NCBI GenBank assembly: GCA_021464525.1
Contig: JADRCO010000655.1
Location: forward strand, 1-28,776
Direction of reading: 5' to 3'
DNA: 28,776 nt
Origin: Rhizophagus sp. LPA8_4_AMF
Lineage: Eukaryota; Glomeromycota; Glomeromycetes; Glomerales; Glomeraceae
The notes under the pieces are model-generated. The model searched no databases. It was not told where the DNA came from and saw nothing but the letters and a program-made list of their open reading frames with translations. Of the stretch, positions 11,867 through 21,478 are shown piece by piece. The translations under genes were made by a program, and so were the position numbers. Each line of letters opens with the position of its first letter. The stretch's first letter is position 1.

Positions 11867-13306
11867 ATGGTGTATCTCAACGAAGACGTCCTTTTCCAAA
11901 TATTTGAAGAATTAAATGATAAAAAATCCATTTATTCATGTCTATTAGTTAATAAAATTTGGTGTATAACAGCAGTACCAATTTTATGGAAAAATCCTGG
12001 TCAATATTTTATGACCAATAATTCAAAAAAGATATTATTTAATGTAATATTTTCACATTTATCAAAAGAATCAAGAAATTTATTGAAAAAACAAGTAATT
12101 GATGATATTATTACGGAAACAAATCAACGACCTTTATTTAATTATATTAGTTTCTGGAAATATTTAAATTTCTTTATTATAGAAAATATAATAACCCTCA
12201 TTTCTCAAAAAAGTATTATGTCTACTATAACAATAAGGAATGAGATATTAAAATTATTTATTAATAGAAATACAAAGTTTCTTCATCTTTCAATTCCACG
12301 AAATTTTAATTATCAATTACATTATATTCTAGGGGTGGAATATTGTTTTTCGGAAATTGAATCCTTATCCATTTATTGTAAAATCAGTCAAAATATTCTA
12401 GAATTATTAGCTAGAACATGTAAATCAATCAGAAGACTAAGAATTATTAACAATCAAAATGTGACTATTAATAATATTTCTGGAATCATTAAATTAATTG
12501 AAGTGCAAGAAAAATTAAATGACGTAAGTTTCATCGATTTAACAAGAATGAATAAATCATTACACAGATCTCTTGAAGAATCATTGATTAAACATGCAAA
12601 TACTATTCAATATTTGAGAATGGATTGGTTACCTTATACAAGGATTCTTTCATACCTTGTAAATTTATTAAGTTTTGAAATTGATTTACCATACAATAAA
12701 AATTTTGGTGAATTATCTAAATTTGGATCATTTCAAATTATTAAAAATATAAAGGGTCATGGAGTTCCACCTGATGTTTTAGCAAATTTAATTGAAAGCA
12801 CGAAAATTCATCTTTCTGAAATTAGTATATATTGTGTTATTTTTAATGTTAGTGGAGACAAAAGACTTATTCAAAATATTTATCAAAATTGTCCAAATTT
12901 AAGATATCTTAAATTATCATTGGTTTTTTATGATAATTCACTTATCTCAGAATTTGATAATTTATTAATTAATTGTAAATTTTTAAATGAATTAATTATT
13001 GATGTTACTGATTCTCAATTATTTAGTTGGGATAAATTATTTGTAATATTAGCTAAATCTTCTTCAATTAATTTGTTTGATTTTAAATTTTTTTCTAATA
13101 AGGTAATTGAATTAGAACATATAAAATTATTTTTAGATAATTGGAATAATAGAAATCCTATGTTGTTAAATATATGTACTTCTATGAGTTTGAAAGAGAA
13201 GCAACAATTAGAAGATTTAATCGAACGATATAAAGCGAAAGGAATAATTAAAAAATATTTCATTGGTTTTGATGGAAATATAAGTGAAAAACTGGAATGG
13301 ATTTAA
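11867..13306 (+). CDS. F-box protein with leucine-rich C-terminal region
   Basis: A single uninterrupted frame of 479 residues. Residues about 1-45 fit an F-box: LNEDVLFQIFEEL, then SIYSCLLVNKIWC, then AVPILWKNP. This domain normally binds Skp1 and makes the protein the substrate adaptor of an SCF ubiquitin ligase. The rest is rich in leucine, isoleucine and asparagine with irregular LRR-like spacing (for example CPNLRYLKLSL near residue 345), probably the target-binding part. The ATG is the first in frame and gives the F-box at the extreme N-terminus, as usual for this very large family in arbuscular mycorrhizal fungi. It has no introns, unlike the kinase genes around it. The substrate is unknown. 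Confidence 0.88.
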   Translation: MVYLNEDVLFQIFEELNDKKSIYSCLLVNKIWCITAVPILWKNPGQYFMTNNSKKILFNVIFSHLSKESRNLLKKQVIDDIITETNQRPLFNYISFWKYLNFFIIENIITLISQKSIMSTITIRNEILKLFINRNTKFLHLSIPRNFNYQLHYILGVEYCFSEIESLSIYCKISQNILELLARTCKSIRRLRIINNQNVTINNISGIIKLIEVQEKLNDVSFIDLTRMNKSLHRSLEESLIKHANTIQYLRMDWLPYTRILSYLVNLLSFEIDLPYNKNFGELSKFGSFQIIKNIKGHGVPPDVLANLIESTKIHLSEISIYCVIFNVSGDKRLIQNIYQNCPNLRYLKLSLVFYDNSLISEFDNLLINCKFLNELIIDVTDSQLFSWDKLFVILAKSSSINLFDFKFFSNKVIELEHIKLFLDNWNNRNPMLLNICTSMSLKEKQQLEDLIERYKAKGIIKKYFIGFDGNISEKLEWI

Positions 13307-15124
13307 ATTTTTTATGCATAAAATAATTGTATTATATGATTATTATATTTTTTTCATGTAGAAAAAATGTGAAATCATTTTCATTTAGAGAAATTCATCT
13401 CTTTTGTAATTTTAATTATTCTGTAAAATTTAAATAAATTTATGAAATATTTTAGTATATATATATATATGAGTATCGAATATCTATGTGTGCTAATCAG
13501 AACAGAATGATTATTCGTCAAAGTAAATTTTTTGAATTTGCGTACATATAATTTGAAATATAGCACAGCTAATTTCTTGTCTTCTCTCATCTGAGAAAGA
13601 GATTTTTTTGGTAAAGCCGTTCCAATTTAATTGTTTGTTAACGTCCAGGCTTGAGGAAGGAGGGTTTTCATATAATAAAATTTTGAAAGTTTTGGGAAAA
13701 ATTGGAAAATTTCAGAAAATTTCAAAAAATCGGAATTTAAGTTTAAAAGTGGCACTTATACATATAGGTTTATCAAATTTAGCGATTGGGTATGCAATCA
13801 AGTTGGAACGACCTAATAACGAGTCAATGAGAACAGCAAAAACGAGAATTATCATAAAAACATAATAAGAATTTTACCATTTCATCCATAACTTTGTTCT
13901 TCGAGCGACTAAATCGTCCTTTTAAAACAGTCACGTAACTTAATGATAACTTAGAGTACACATAAATTTTTTTGTAATATTGTATTTTATCGTAACAAAA
14001 TTTCCATTAGTTCCGTCTTATGTGATATATATTTTAATATATAAAAGTTACTTGTTTTAATTTATTAATTAATATCAAAAAAAAAAAAAAAGAAATTTAA
14101 GCAATTTAAGCAGTGTCTATGTGATTATAAAGTATTTTGTTTTTGTTTTTTTAACCTATCGAAAAAAAAGTTGTCGTTTTCTGACATATAATTGGTTGTA
14201 TACAAAATTGACTTTCATTGTTAAAATGACCATACTAATCAGTTTATAAAATAATTCCAACCCAAATTCGGTTAATCAAATCATATCGCCTTATTTATAT
14301 AACCAAATATATTTTAAGACGCTATTGATGTTTCAATCTAACGAAATATATTAATGATGCTAAATAAAAAGAATTCAGCCCTCTCAATGATGAAAGAATC
14401 TTGTGTTTCTTTGATAATCATGACCATTTGCGGTTTGGTCTACCGATTTCATAATATTTTCGTTTTCTGCAAAATACAAAGTATAAACGAATGAAATTAT
14501 GTGCATTCAGTTATTTAACCTTTTTTAAAGTGTTTACTGAAATTAAGTAGTTTTTTTAATTATCACACATTATGTTCTCATTAGTACTTTTAGTACTCTA
14601 CCTTTTACCGCATATAAATTAAAATAAAATTACTACGGTAATTACGGACTTTATAAATAACCCACTTATTGATAATCTATTTTTTTTTCTAAAGATAAAC
14701 AAATATTTCTAAATCAAAAATTACCATTTCCTGCTTTCTTTTACAAATTCAAATAATTTTTGCATTATCTATCATGGATGCTTTCATTTCTTATCTATAG
14801 ATTCACATGATTCACATGATTTTCTTTCCGCCTAATAACATTGATAGGCTTGACGGATCAGAAATTATTATACACCGAGCTAGGGATTTGTATTAGGAGA
14901 ATTTGTCACACACCAATATTCTGAGCAGAAGTTTTTTTATAGCTCGTGCATAAATTGAAAGAAATAAATGCTTAAATAAGCATTGAATCAAAAATCGTCG
15001 CTCAAATAACCAATTTGGAAACTATGGTCCGTTCTAACGTACAGTAATATATATATATACTGTAATTCATAACGTTCAGTGTTTTTTATTTTTACCCTTT
15101 CCCACAATAGCAAATAATATCAGA
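13307..15124. other. Gene-free stretch between the F-box gene and kinase C
   Basis: No gene is supported. An 85-codon frame at 13608-13865 lacks an ATG start and contains a low-complexity GGAAAATTTC-like passage (13680-13735). A 69-codon minus-strand frame at 13381-13590 is AT-rich and lysine/isoleucine-rich without features. A short direct repeat ATTCACATG occurs twice near 14801-14818. Confidence 0.45.
15010..15059 (+). promoter_or_regulatory. CCAAT and TATA-like motifs of kinase gene C
   Basis: CCAAT at 15010-15014 is followed by a TATATATATATA tract ending near 15059, about 66 bp before the ATG at 15125. The TATA tract is flanked by ACAGTA and TACTGT, forming a palindrome. Spacing is like that at genes A, B and D. 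Confidence 0.4.
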
Positions 15125-17292
15125 ATGCAAGCTAATATTGATAATTCAAATGAATACATTAACTGGATTGAAGAAGCAATTTCTACAGGGAATATTAAAT
15201 GTTATGATTATGAACGCTTTCGTAATATTAAAGAAATTGGTATCGGAAGTTTCGGAAAAGTCTATTGTGCGAATTGGAATAATTTTAAGGATCACATTGC
15301 ATTGAAATCGTTTTATAATCTTAATAAAACCACAACCAAAGAAATTGTTCATGAGGTATTATATTTTAATGTGACCTGCAAATCAATACTTGTTTATTTA
15401 TCTAAATTATTTTCTTATGATATAGATACAACTACAGCGTGGATTAAGTTTTCATGAAAATATTGTTCGTTTTTGTGGCATTACAGCAGGTATAATAATA
15501 AATATTTAATGTAATTAGTATAATGGACATTATAAAAATCTCTTATTATTAATCTGAACGGATTGCAAAAAAAAAAAAAAATCCAATTATGGTTAAATAC
15601 AAACTCATGGTGTAACATAATTAAACTTTGTAAATTTAATTAATTTTTTTCTTTTAATTAGAAAACAATACGAAAAATTTTTCGTTAGTAATGGAATATG
15701 CCGATAGTGGTACCCTTCGAAATTATTTAAAGGAAAATTTTGAAAATCTCACTTGGGATGACAAATTCAATCTAGCATTTCAATTAACTCACGTTGTGTT
15801 ATGCCTACATGACGAAGGGGTTGTGCACCGTAATTTGGTATTCATTTATTTACAATTTTTATTTTATTTTTTATTATATATATAGTACTTTATCTTATGT
15901 AATTGTAATTTAAATCTCTATAATTCATTATTTTTAATAATAGCACTCTAATAATGTATTAATTCATAAAAATACCATCAAATTGGCCAACCTTGGTTTA
16001 TCCAAAAGAATTGAAGAAGCGTCCGATCCTCAATCAAGATCAGTTGGAATGATTCCTTATGCTGACCCAAAAAGTTTTGCATACATAGATAGTCAATCAC
16101 AAATGTATTCATTAAATGAAAAAAGTGATGTTTACAGTATTGGTATATTATTGTGGGAAATATCAAGCGGTCATCCTCCTTTTCCTAACGAACCACATGA
16201 TTTTGGTCTGATTATGGATATTTTGAAAGGTTATAGGGAAGAACCAGTCCCTGATACACCCAAAGATTATGTAAAAATTTATACCGGTAAATATAATCTA
16301 AAAACTTTTAAAGTTACAATTTTTGATTTATTAAATTATATATATTTTATTTAGAATGTTGGAACGGCGAGCCCGATGATCGTCCAATTATCAGCGACGT
16401 GTTTGCTAAATTGAAAGCATCAAAAGTTAAATTTATAAATGAATCTAATTATAGTATGATTGTTGGTAAAATGGTTATCCTTTTTGATAAGATAGAAGAA
16501 AAAAAAGAAAATGAAAAACAGATCATTCTTAATTATCTCAAGGATCATAACATAATTCCAATAGAATTCTATGATTGGCTATTAAGTAATCAAGATAACT
16601 CAAATTCAAATTATATAGTTTTACTTGGAGAATTTAATTATTTAGGAATAGAAACAGATATTAATGAATCAAGAGCATTTAAATTATATCAAAAAGCTGC
16701 AAATTTAGAAAATATTTCTGGAATAAATAATTTAGGTTATTTTTATCGAAATGGTATTGGGATAACTCCTAATAAAAAAAGAGCATTTGAATTATATCAA
16801 AAAGCTGCAAATTTAGGAAGTACATCTGGTATGAATAATTTAGGATATTGTTATGAAAATGGAATTGGAGTAAGTCCTAGCGGAAAAAAGGCATTGAAGT
16901 TATATGAAAAGGCGGCAAATTTAGGAAATACATATGGAATGAAAAATTTAGGAGATTGTTATTACTATAAAATTGGGACTAATATTAATGAACAAAGAAC
17001 ATTTGAATTACTCCAAGAGGCAGCAAATTTAGGAAATACGTCTGGAATGAACGATTTAGGACATTATTATCGACATGGAATTGGAACTAATAATGTTGAC
17101 AAAGAAAAGGCATTTGAATGGTATCAAAAAGCAGCAGACTTAGAAAATTGTGTAGCTCAATATAACCTTGCATTGATGTATGAAAAAGGGGAAGGAACGG
17201 AGAAAAATTTAGATAAGGCAATTTATTGGTATAAAAAATCCGCAGAACAAGATCAAGATGCTCAAAAGAAGTTAGACCAACTTTTAAAATAA
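15125..17292 (+). CDS. Kinase C: predicted pseudokinase with six Sel1 repeats
   Basis: Exons are 15125-15355, 15426-15489, 15662-15837, 15944-16286 and 16355-17292, phases 0,1,0,1, giving about 583 residues. The second intron is 172 bp, the longest in the family here, and carries an A14-type run. The glycine loop is intact (GIGSFGKVY) and Lys61 is present (IALKSFYN), so nucleotide binding is possible. The catalytic loop reads HRNLHSNN (Asn156 instead of Asp) and the metal motif NLG (Asn173 instead of Asp). Losing both aspartates predicts a pseudokinase acting as a scaffold or switch. PYADPK, DVYSIGILLWEI and DDRP are kept. The spacer leads to six Sel1 repeats (about 355-575). It opens the C-D-E tandem array. 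AATAAA lies at 17377. Confidence 0.88.
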
Positions 17293-17990
17293 GTAAACAA
17301 TTTAGTAATTTTCATTTAAGAGTTAATTTTGATTTATTCTTTAAAAAATTTATTTTTAGAATGAACGAATATTACAAATAAAGATTAAATAATATATCGA
17401 CTTCACAGCTACGTAAGCGTGGTGACGCAAAAGTTGTGATCACCAAGTAATTATGAGTTTTTTGAACCATTGCGTCTGATTCGTGTATATATCATAAACA
17501 AACATGAAGATATAGTTTTAATCAAGCCGATCTATTTGTCGTGCCAACGTCGGCAGTGCATAATACAAATAAAAAGGGTACTGGTGCACGAGTGGTACAC
17601 GCATTTGATCAAAAATAACATCATTTGATCAAATTAATTAATTAAATGGTTATTAAATAAGAATTTTATATGGTAAGATGTCAAATTATTCATTACCGTT
17701 ACGAGCGTTAGATAGTTTCCTCTCTGTAATACAAACAATTTCTTGTTTAAATAAATAATACATAAAAACTCCATTTATCTAACAATAATTTTTTTGACTA
17801 CACTTCATAGTTTATCCTTTTTGTTTAATAACAAACAATAAACTTTAGAATAATTTAATAGACGAATCAAAATTTACACAGAATGAATTTCCAATTTAGG
17901 TAAACATATAATGAAGTGATCATTGATCATGCATATAATTTGCACAAACGCTGTTGTAATTTTTAAAAACCCTTTCCTTCATTAACCAAC
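17293..17990. other. Intergenic stretch between kinases C and D
   Basis: No gene is seen. AATAAA at 17377-17382 may serve gene C. CATTTGATCAAA occurs twice (near 17603 and 17622). TATAAT at 17934 is a possible core promoter motif for gene D. Confidence 0.45.
17934..17939 (+). promoter_or_regulatory. TATA-like motif of kinase gene D
   Basis: TATAAT lies about 52 to 57 bp before the ATG at 17991, a spacing like that of gene A. The call is positional only. Confidence 0.3.
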
Positions 17991-19917
17991 ATGAATAATA
18001 CTGACGATTCAAATAAGTGGATTAATTGGATTGAGGCAGCTATTAATAATAAACTTATTAAATATTTTGAATATAAACATTTTAATAACGTTCAAGAAAT
18101 TGGTTCCGGAAGTTTCGGCAAAGTTTTTCGTGCAAATTGGAAAAATTTTAATGGATTTTTTGCATTAAAATCTATTTATAATTTAAATAAAGTTACAATT
18201 AAAGAAATTGTTCATGAGGTAAAATTATAATATCATATAATACATATTTCATTCATAAATTAATTATTTACAATACGTTCCTAATTTATAGATACAACTT
18301 CAACATGAAGTCGATTTTCATGAGAACATTATTCACTTTTGTGGCGTTGCAGGTATTATAGGTATTTAATAATATTTTACGATAAAATTATGTTATTATG
18401 TTATTTCAACTTTAATTAATTGAATTTTTTTTTTCTTTTAACAAGGAATCGATTCAAAAGATTTTTATTTAGTAATGGAATATGCAAATCGTGGAACTCT
18501 TCAAAATTATTTAAAAGAAAATTTTGAAAATCTCACTTGGAATGATAAATTAAATCTGGCATTTCAATTAGTACATGTCATATCATGTTTACATAATGAA
18601 GGAATCGTACATCGTGATTTGGTAATTACATCTTTATTATTGAATTATTATATCAAACGGATTCATGATTTAAATTCTTATTATTTATGTTTGCATTTAC
18701 ATTTTATAATAGAATTCCAATAACATATTAGTTCATCAAAATACCATCAAATTAGCCAATCTTGGCCTATCAAAAAGAATTACAGAAGCGTCAAATTTTC
18801 AATCAAAATTATCAGGAATGATTCCTTACATTGATCCAAAGAGTTTTATTAGGCAAAAAAACGAAGATAATCAAATAGAAATATATTCATCAAATGAAAA
18901 AAGTGATGTTTATAGTGTGGGTGTGTTACTATGGGAAATATCCAGCGGTCATCCTCCATTCAAAAATGAACCATATGATATTGGTTTAGCCGTAGAAATT
19001 TCAAATGGTCGTAGAGAAATTCCTGTTTTTGAAACATCCAAAGATTATGTAAAAATTTATACTGGTAAATATGATCTAAATCAAATTATAATTTATAAAT
19101 TATATGTTCTAATTAATTAAATTATACACTAATGTATGTATATATATATTTAGATTGTTGGAATAGCGAACCAGATGATCGTCCAACTATGAATGAGGTT
19201 GCAGTTAAATTGAAATCATTAAAAGATCAAATTTTGGATGAAGTGATTTCGCCAGAAAATAAATTTATCATAGTAGTTAATGAAATAGTTGATTTAATTA
19301 CGAAGAAAAAAAAAGGGCGTGAAGAAAAACAAAGTATTATTAATTATCTTAACAATAATAAGATAACTTCGCAAGAAATTTATAATTGGTTATTAAATAA
19401 CCAAAATGATTCAAATTCAAATTCTATAGTTTTACTTGGAGAATTTAATTATTTAGGAATTGAAACAAATATTAATGAACAAAAAGCGTTTGAATTATAT
19501 CGAAGTGCTGCATATTTAGAAAATATGTTTGGAATAAATAATTTGGGATATTGTTATCAATATGGGATTGGAACTAATATTAATAAAAAAAAGGCATTTA
19601 CATTTTATCAAAAAGCTGCAGATTTAGGAAATATTGTTACAGCTCAAAATAATCTTGCTTTTATGTATGAAAATGGGGAAGGAATTGTAAAAAATATAGA
19701 ACAAGCAATTTTTTGGTATAGAAAATCTGCTGAACAAGGAGATCAAGATGCTAGAAATAAGTTAGAAGAACTTTTTCCGAATGATGAATCTTTTGAAGAA
19801 ACTGATAGTAAACGAAAGTATTATGATGAGAATGTGCAAAAGAACTATAAAAAATCTAGAAAACGTCATCGTCATTATAAATCGGTATTATTCACAAATT
19901 CGTCCATTAAGCCCTAG
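17991..19917 (+). CDS. Kinase D: TKL-like kinase with HRD but NLG, three Sel1 repeats, basic tail
   Basis: Exons are 17991-18218, 18292-18352, 18446-18621, 18713-19064 and 19154-19917, phases 0,1,0,1, giving about 526 residues. The glycine loop GSGSFGKVF and Lys60 (FALKSIYN) are intact, and the catalytic loop is HRDLNSNN with Asp154. The metal-binding motif is NLG with Asn171, so catalysis should be weak or absent. PYIDPK, DVYSVGVLLWEI and DDRPT are present. The spacer is followed by only three Sel1 repeats (about 361-470), the fewest in the array. A charged tail ends with the basic stretch KKSRKRHRHYK, a possible nuclear localisation signal. Exon 2 is one codon shorter than in the paralogues. 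A second GT a few bases downstream (near 18361) would add three residues, but the first donor aligns better. Confidence 0.88.
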
Positions 19918-20368
19918 GAAGGTATCAAAGATAATGATGATTCGTTAAATGGTTAAATTTAGTAATTTTATTCTGGCATTATTGGTTTTTTATTTATTCT
20001 ATTTATTCTTTTAGTAATTTACTTATAAAAATAATTAATTACATATTTATTAAATAAAGTTTTAATTATTTAATGAACTAATATATTAACGTTGCTGAAT
20101 AGCTGTGATTTTCATCATGATCATATATTGATAGTAACAAAATTAATTGAATTGCTAAATTGATTATACGCATAGTGTTTAAATTGTTCATTTTATTACC
20201 CAGCATTCAACACTTTCTATAAAAAAAAAAGACGTAGCACAAACATTACTTATCCCTGACTATTAACCTGATCGATCATGCTCAGCACTTTTTGACAGTT
20301 TGCTCAGCACTAAAAAAAAATTTAGCGCGCCACAAAATTGGGACAAATCATAATTTAATTACTTAATG
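19918..20368. other. Intergenic stretch after kinase D
   Basis: AATAAA at 20053-20058 could end the gene D transcript. The word TGCTCAGCACT occurs twice (near 20278 and 20301), and the patch 20273-20356 has words in common with 10112-10156. No gene is seen. Confidence 0.4.
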
Positions 20369-20501
20369 CTAGATCAGATAATCGACCGATTATCAGGCAA
20401 GCAAAAGGAATAGAAGCTAATCAAAGTTAATTGATGTAAATTATGACGTGATCGACGAAGACCACGAAGATGATTATGTTAAAGAAATAGTTGATCTTTA
20501 A
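20369..20501 (+). pseudogene. Relic of a sixth kinase gene: end of kinase domain plus acidic linker
   Basis: The start CTAGATCAGATAATCG nearly matches gene E at its fifth-exon start (CTAGAACCAGATAATCG). The frame gives SDNRPIIRQ, the kinase subdomain XI motif. After about 15 further codons the frame is lost, and a shifted frame reads DVNYDVIDEDHEDDYVKE, like the acidic linkers of B (DVNYD) and E (NEDHE, NIKELI). It then stops at 20499-20501. Neither the earlier kinase exons nor any Sel1 repeats are visible nearby, so only about 130 bp survive. It lies between D and E in the same orientation, as expected for a lost member of the tandem array. Confidence 0.7.
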
Positions 20502-21478
20502 AAAGATTAAACTACTTATTAGTATAATTAAGTAGGCGATTAACGGAATAATTGATAATTATAGAGCATGTGAGATATGTTTTTATAAAACTGTACCGTA
20601 TATAGTATTATGTATTCCTTAATAGGATAATTTAAGGAACATCGTAAATTTTAAAATCAATTGCCCGTTTTAGCTGTGATTGCAAAAAAAATAAATGCAC
20701 ATGTAATTAGTTAATGCGGGATATTCACGTGCAATTATGTAAAATTCACTGAAACCCTTATATTTAAAGTATTAGGCCAAAAAACAATCGTCCAACAGAA
20801 AAACGCGTAGTAAACCAAGTAAATTACTGTTATATACAAGAATTACTGTTTTCTTGTAAGGTGATGCAATTGTGATCAGGGCATCAGGCTAATATTTTTA
20901 AGTACATATTTCAATATATATACTCGTTGAATGACTAATTTTTATTTTTCTTCGACGTGGACTATACCTTTATTTTCAGTTCTTTTTTATTTATGAACCA
21001 ATTTGCACGATCTTCGCCATGAATTTTTCCTGGTCCATTCACTAATTGAGTAATTACCAGTTACCCTTGATAAGCTTTTAACTAACCGGATCAATTCAAT
21101 CAACGAACGAACGGTAATTTAATTAAAAAATTCGATATTTCAATATTCGAGACTAAAATAGTTTTTACGATTACATAAGATATTCATGAAGGTATGTGGT
21201 TTTACAACCGTCAGCGGATGCGGTTGTATTGCTTGTCAGTTTGAACCATAAACAACGCAATTATGCAAAGTTAATTAAATTCACCGCCTCTTTATTATCA
21301 TTTACTATAAATAAAATGATCGACTGATCTACTGACTTTCATGCATATATAAATTTTGAACGAGTTTTTTTTTTGATTTTTTTTTAAAAAAAAAGTTCTC
21401 ACGGCGACGGTTAATTACAGTATACAATTAATTATAAAACACATTTAGTTACAAGTCACTATAATAAATAATTTCAAT
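20502..21478. other. Intergenic stretch upstream of kinase E
   Basis: No gene is seen. A possible TATA motif, TATATAAA at 21346-21353, is about 126 bp before the ATG of gene E. An AT tract (T runs then A9-type run, 21366-21394) lies between them. AATTACTGTT occurs twice near 20821-20850. Confidence 0.4.

Noticed and set aside
13608-13865. 85-codon frame after the F-box gene
   Set aside because: It starts at TTG, includes a low-complexity GGAAAATTTC passage, and has no recognisable domain.
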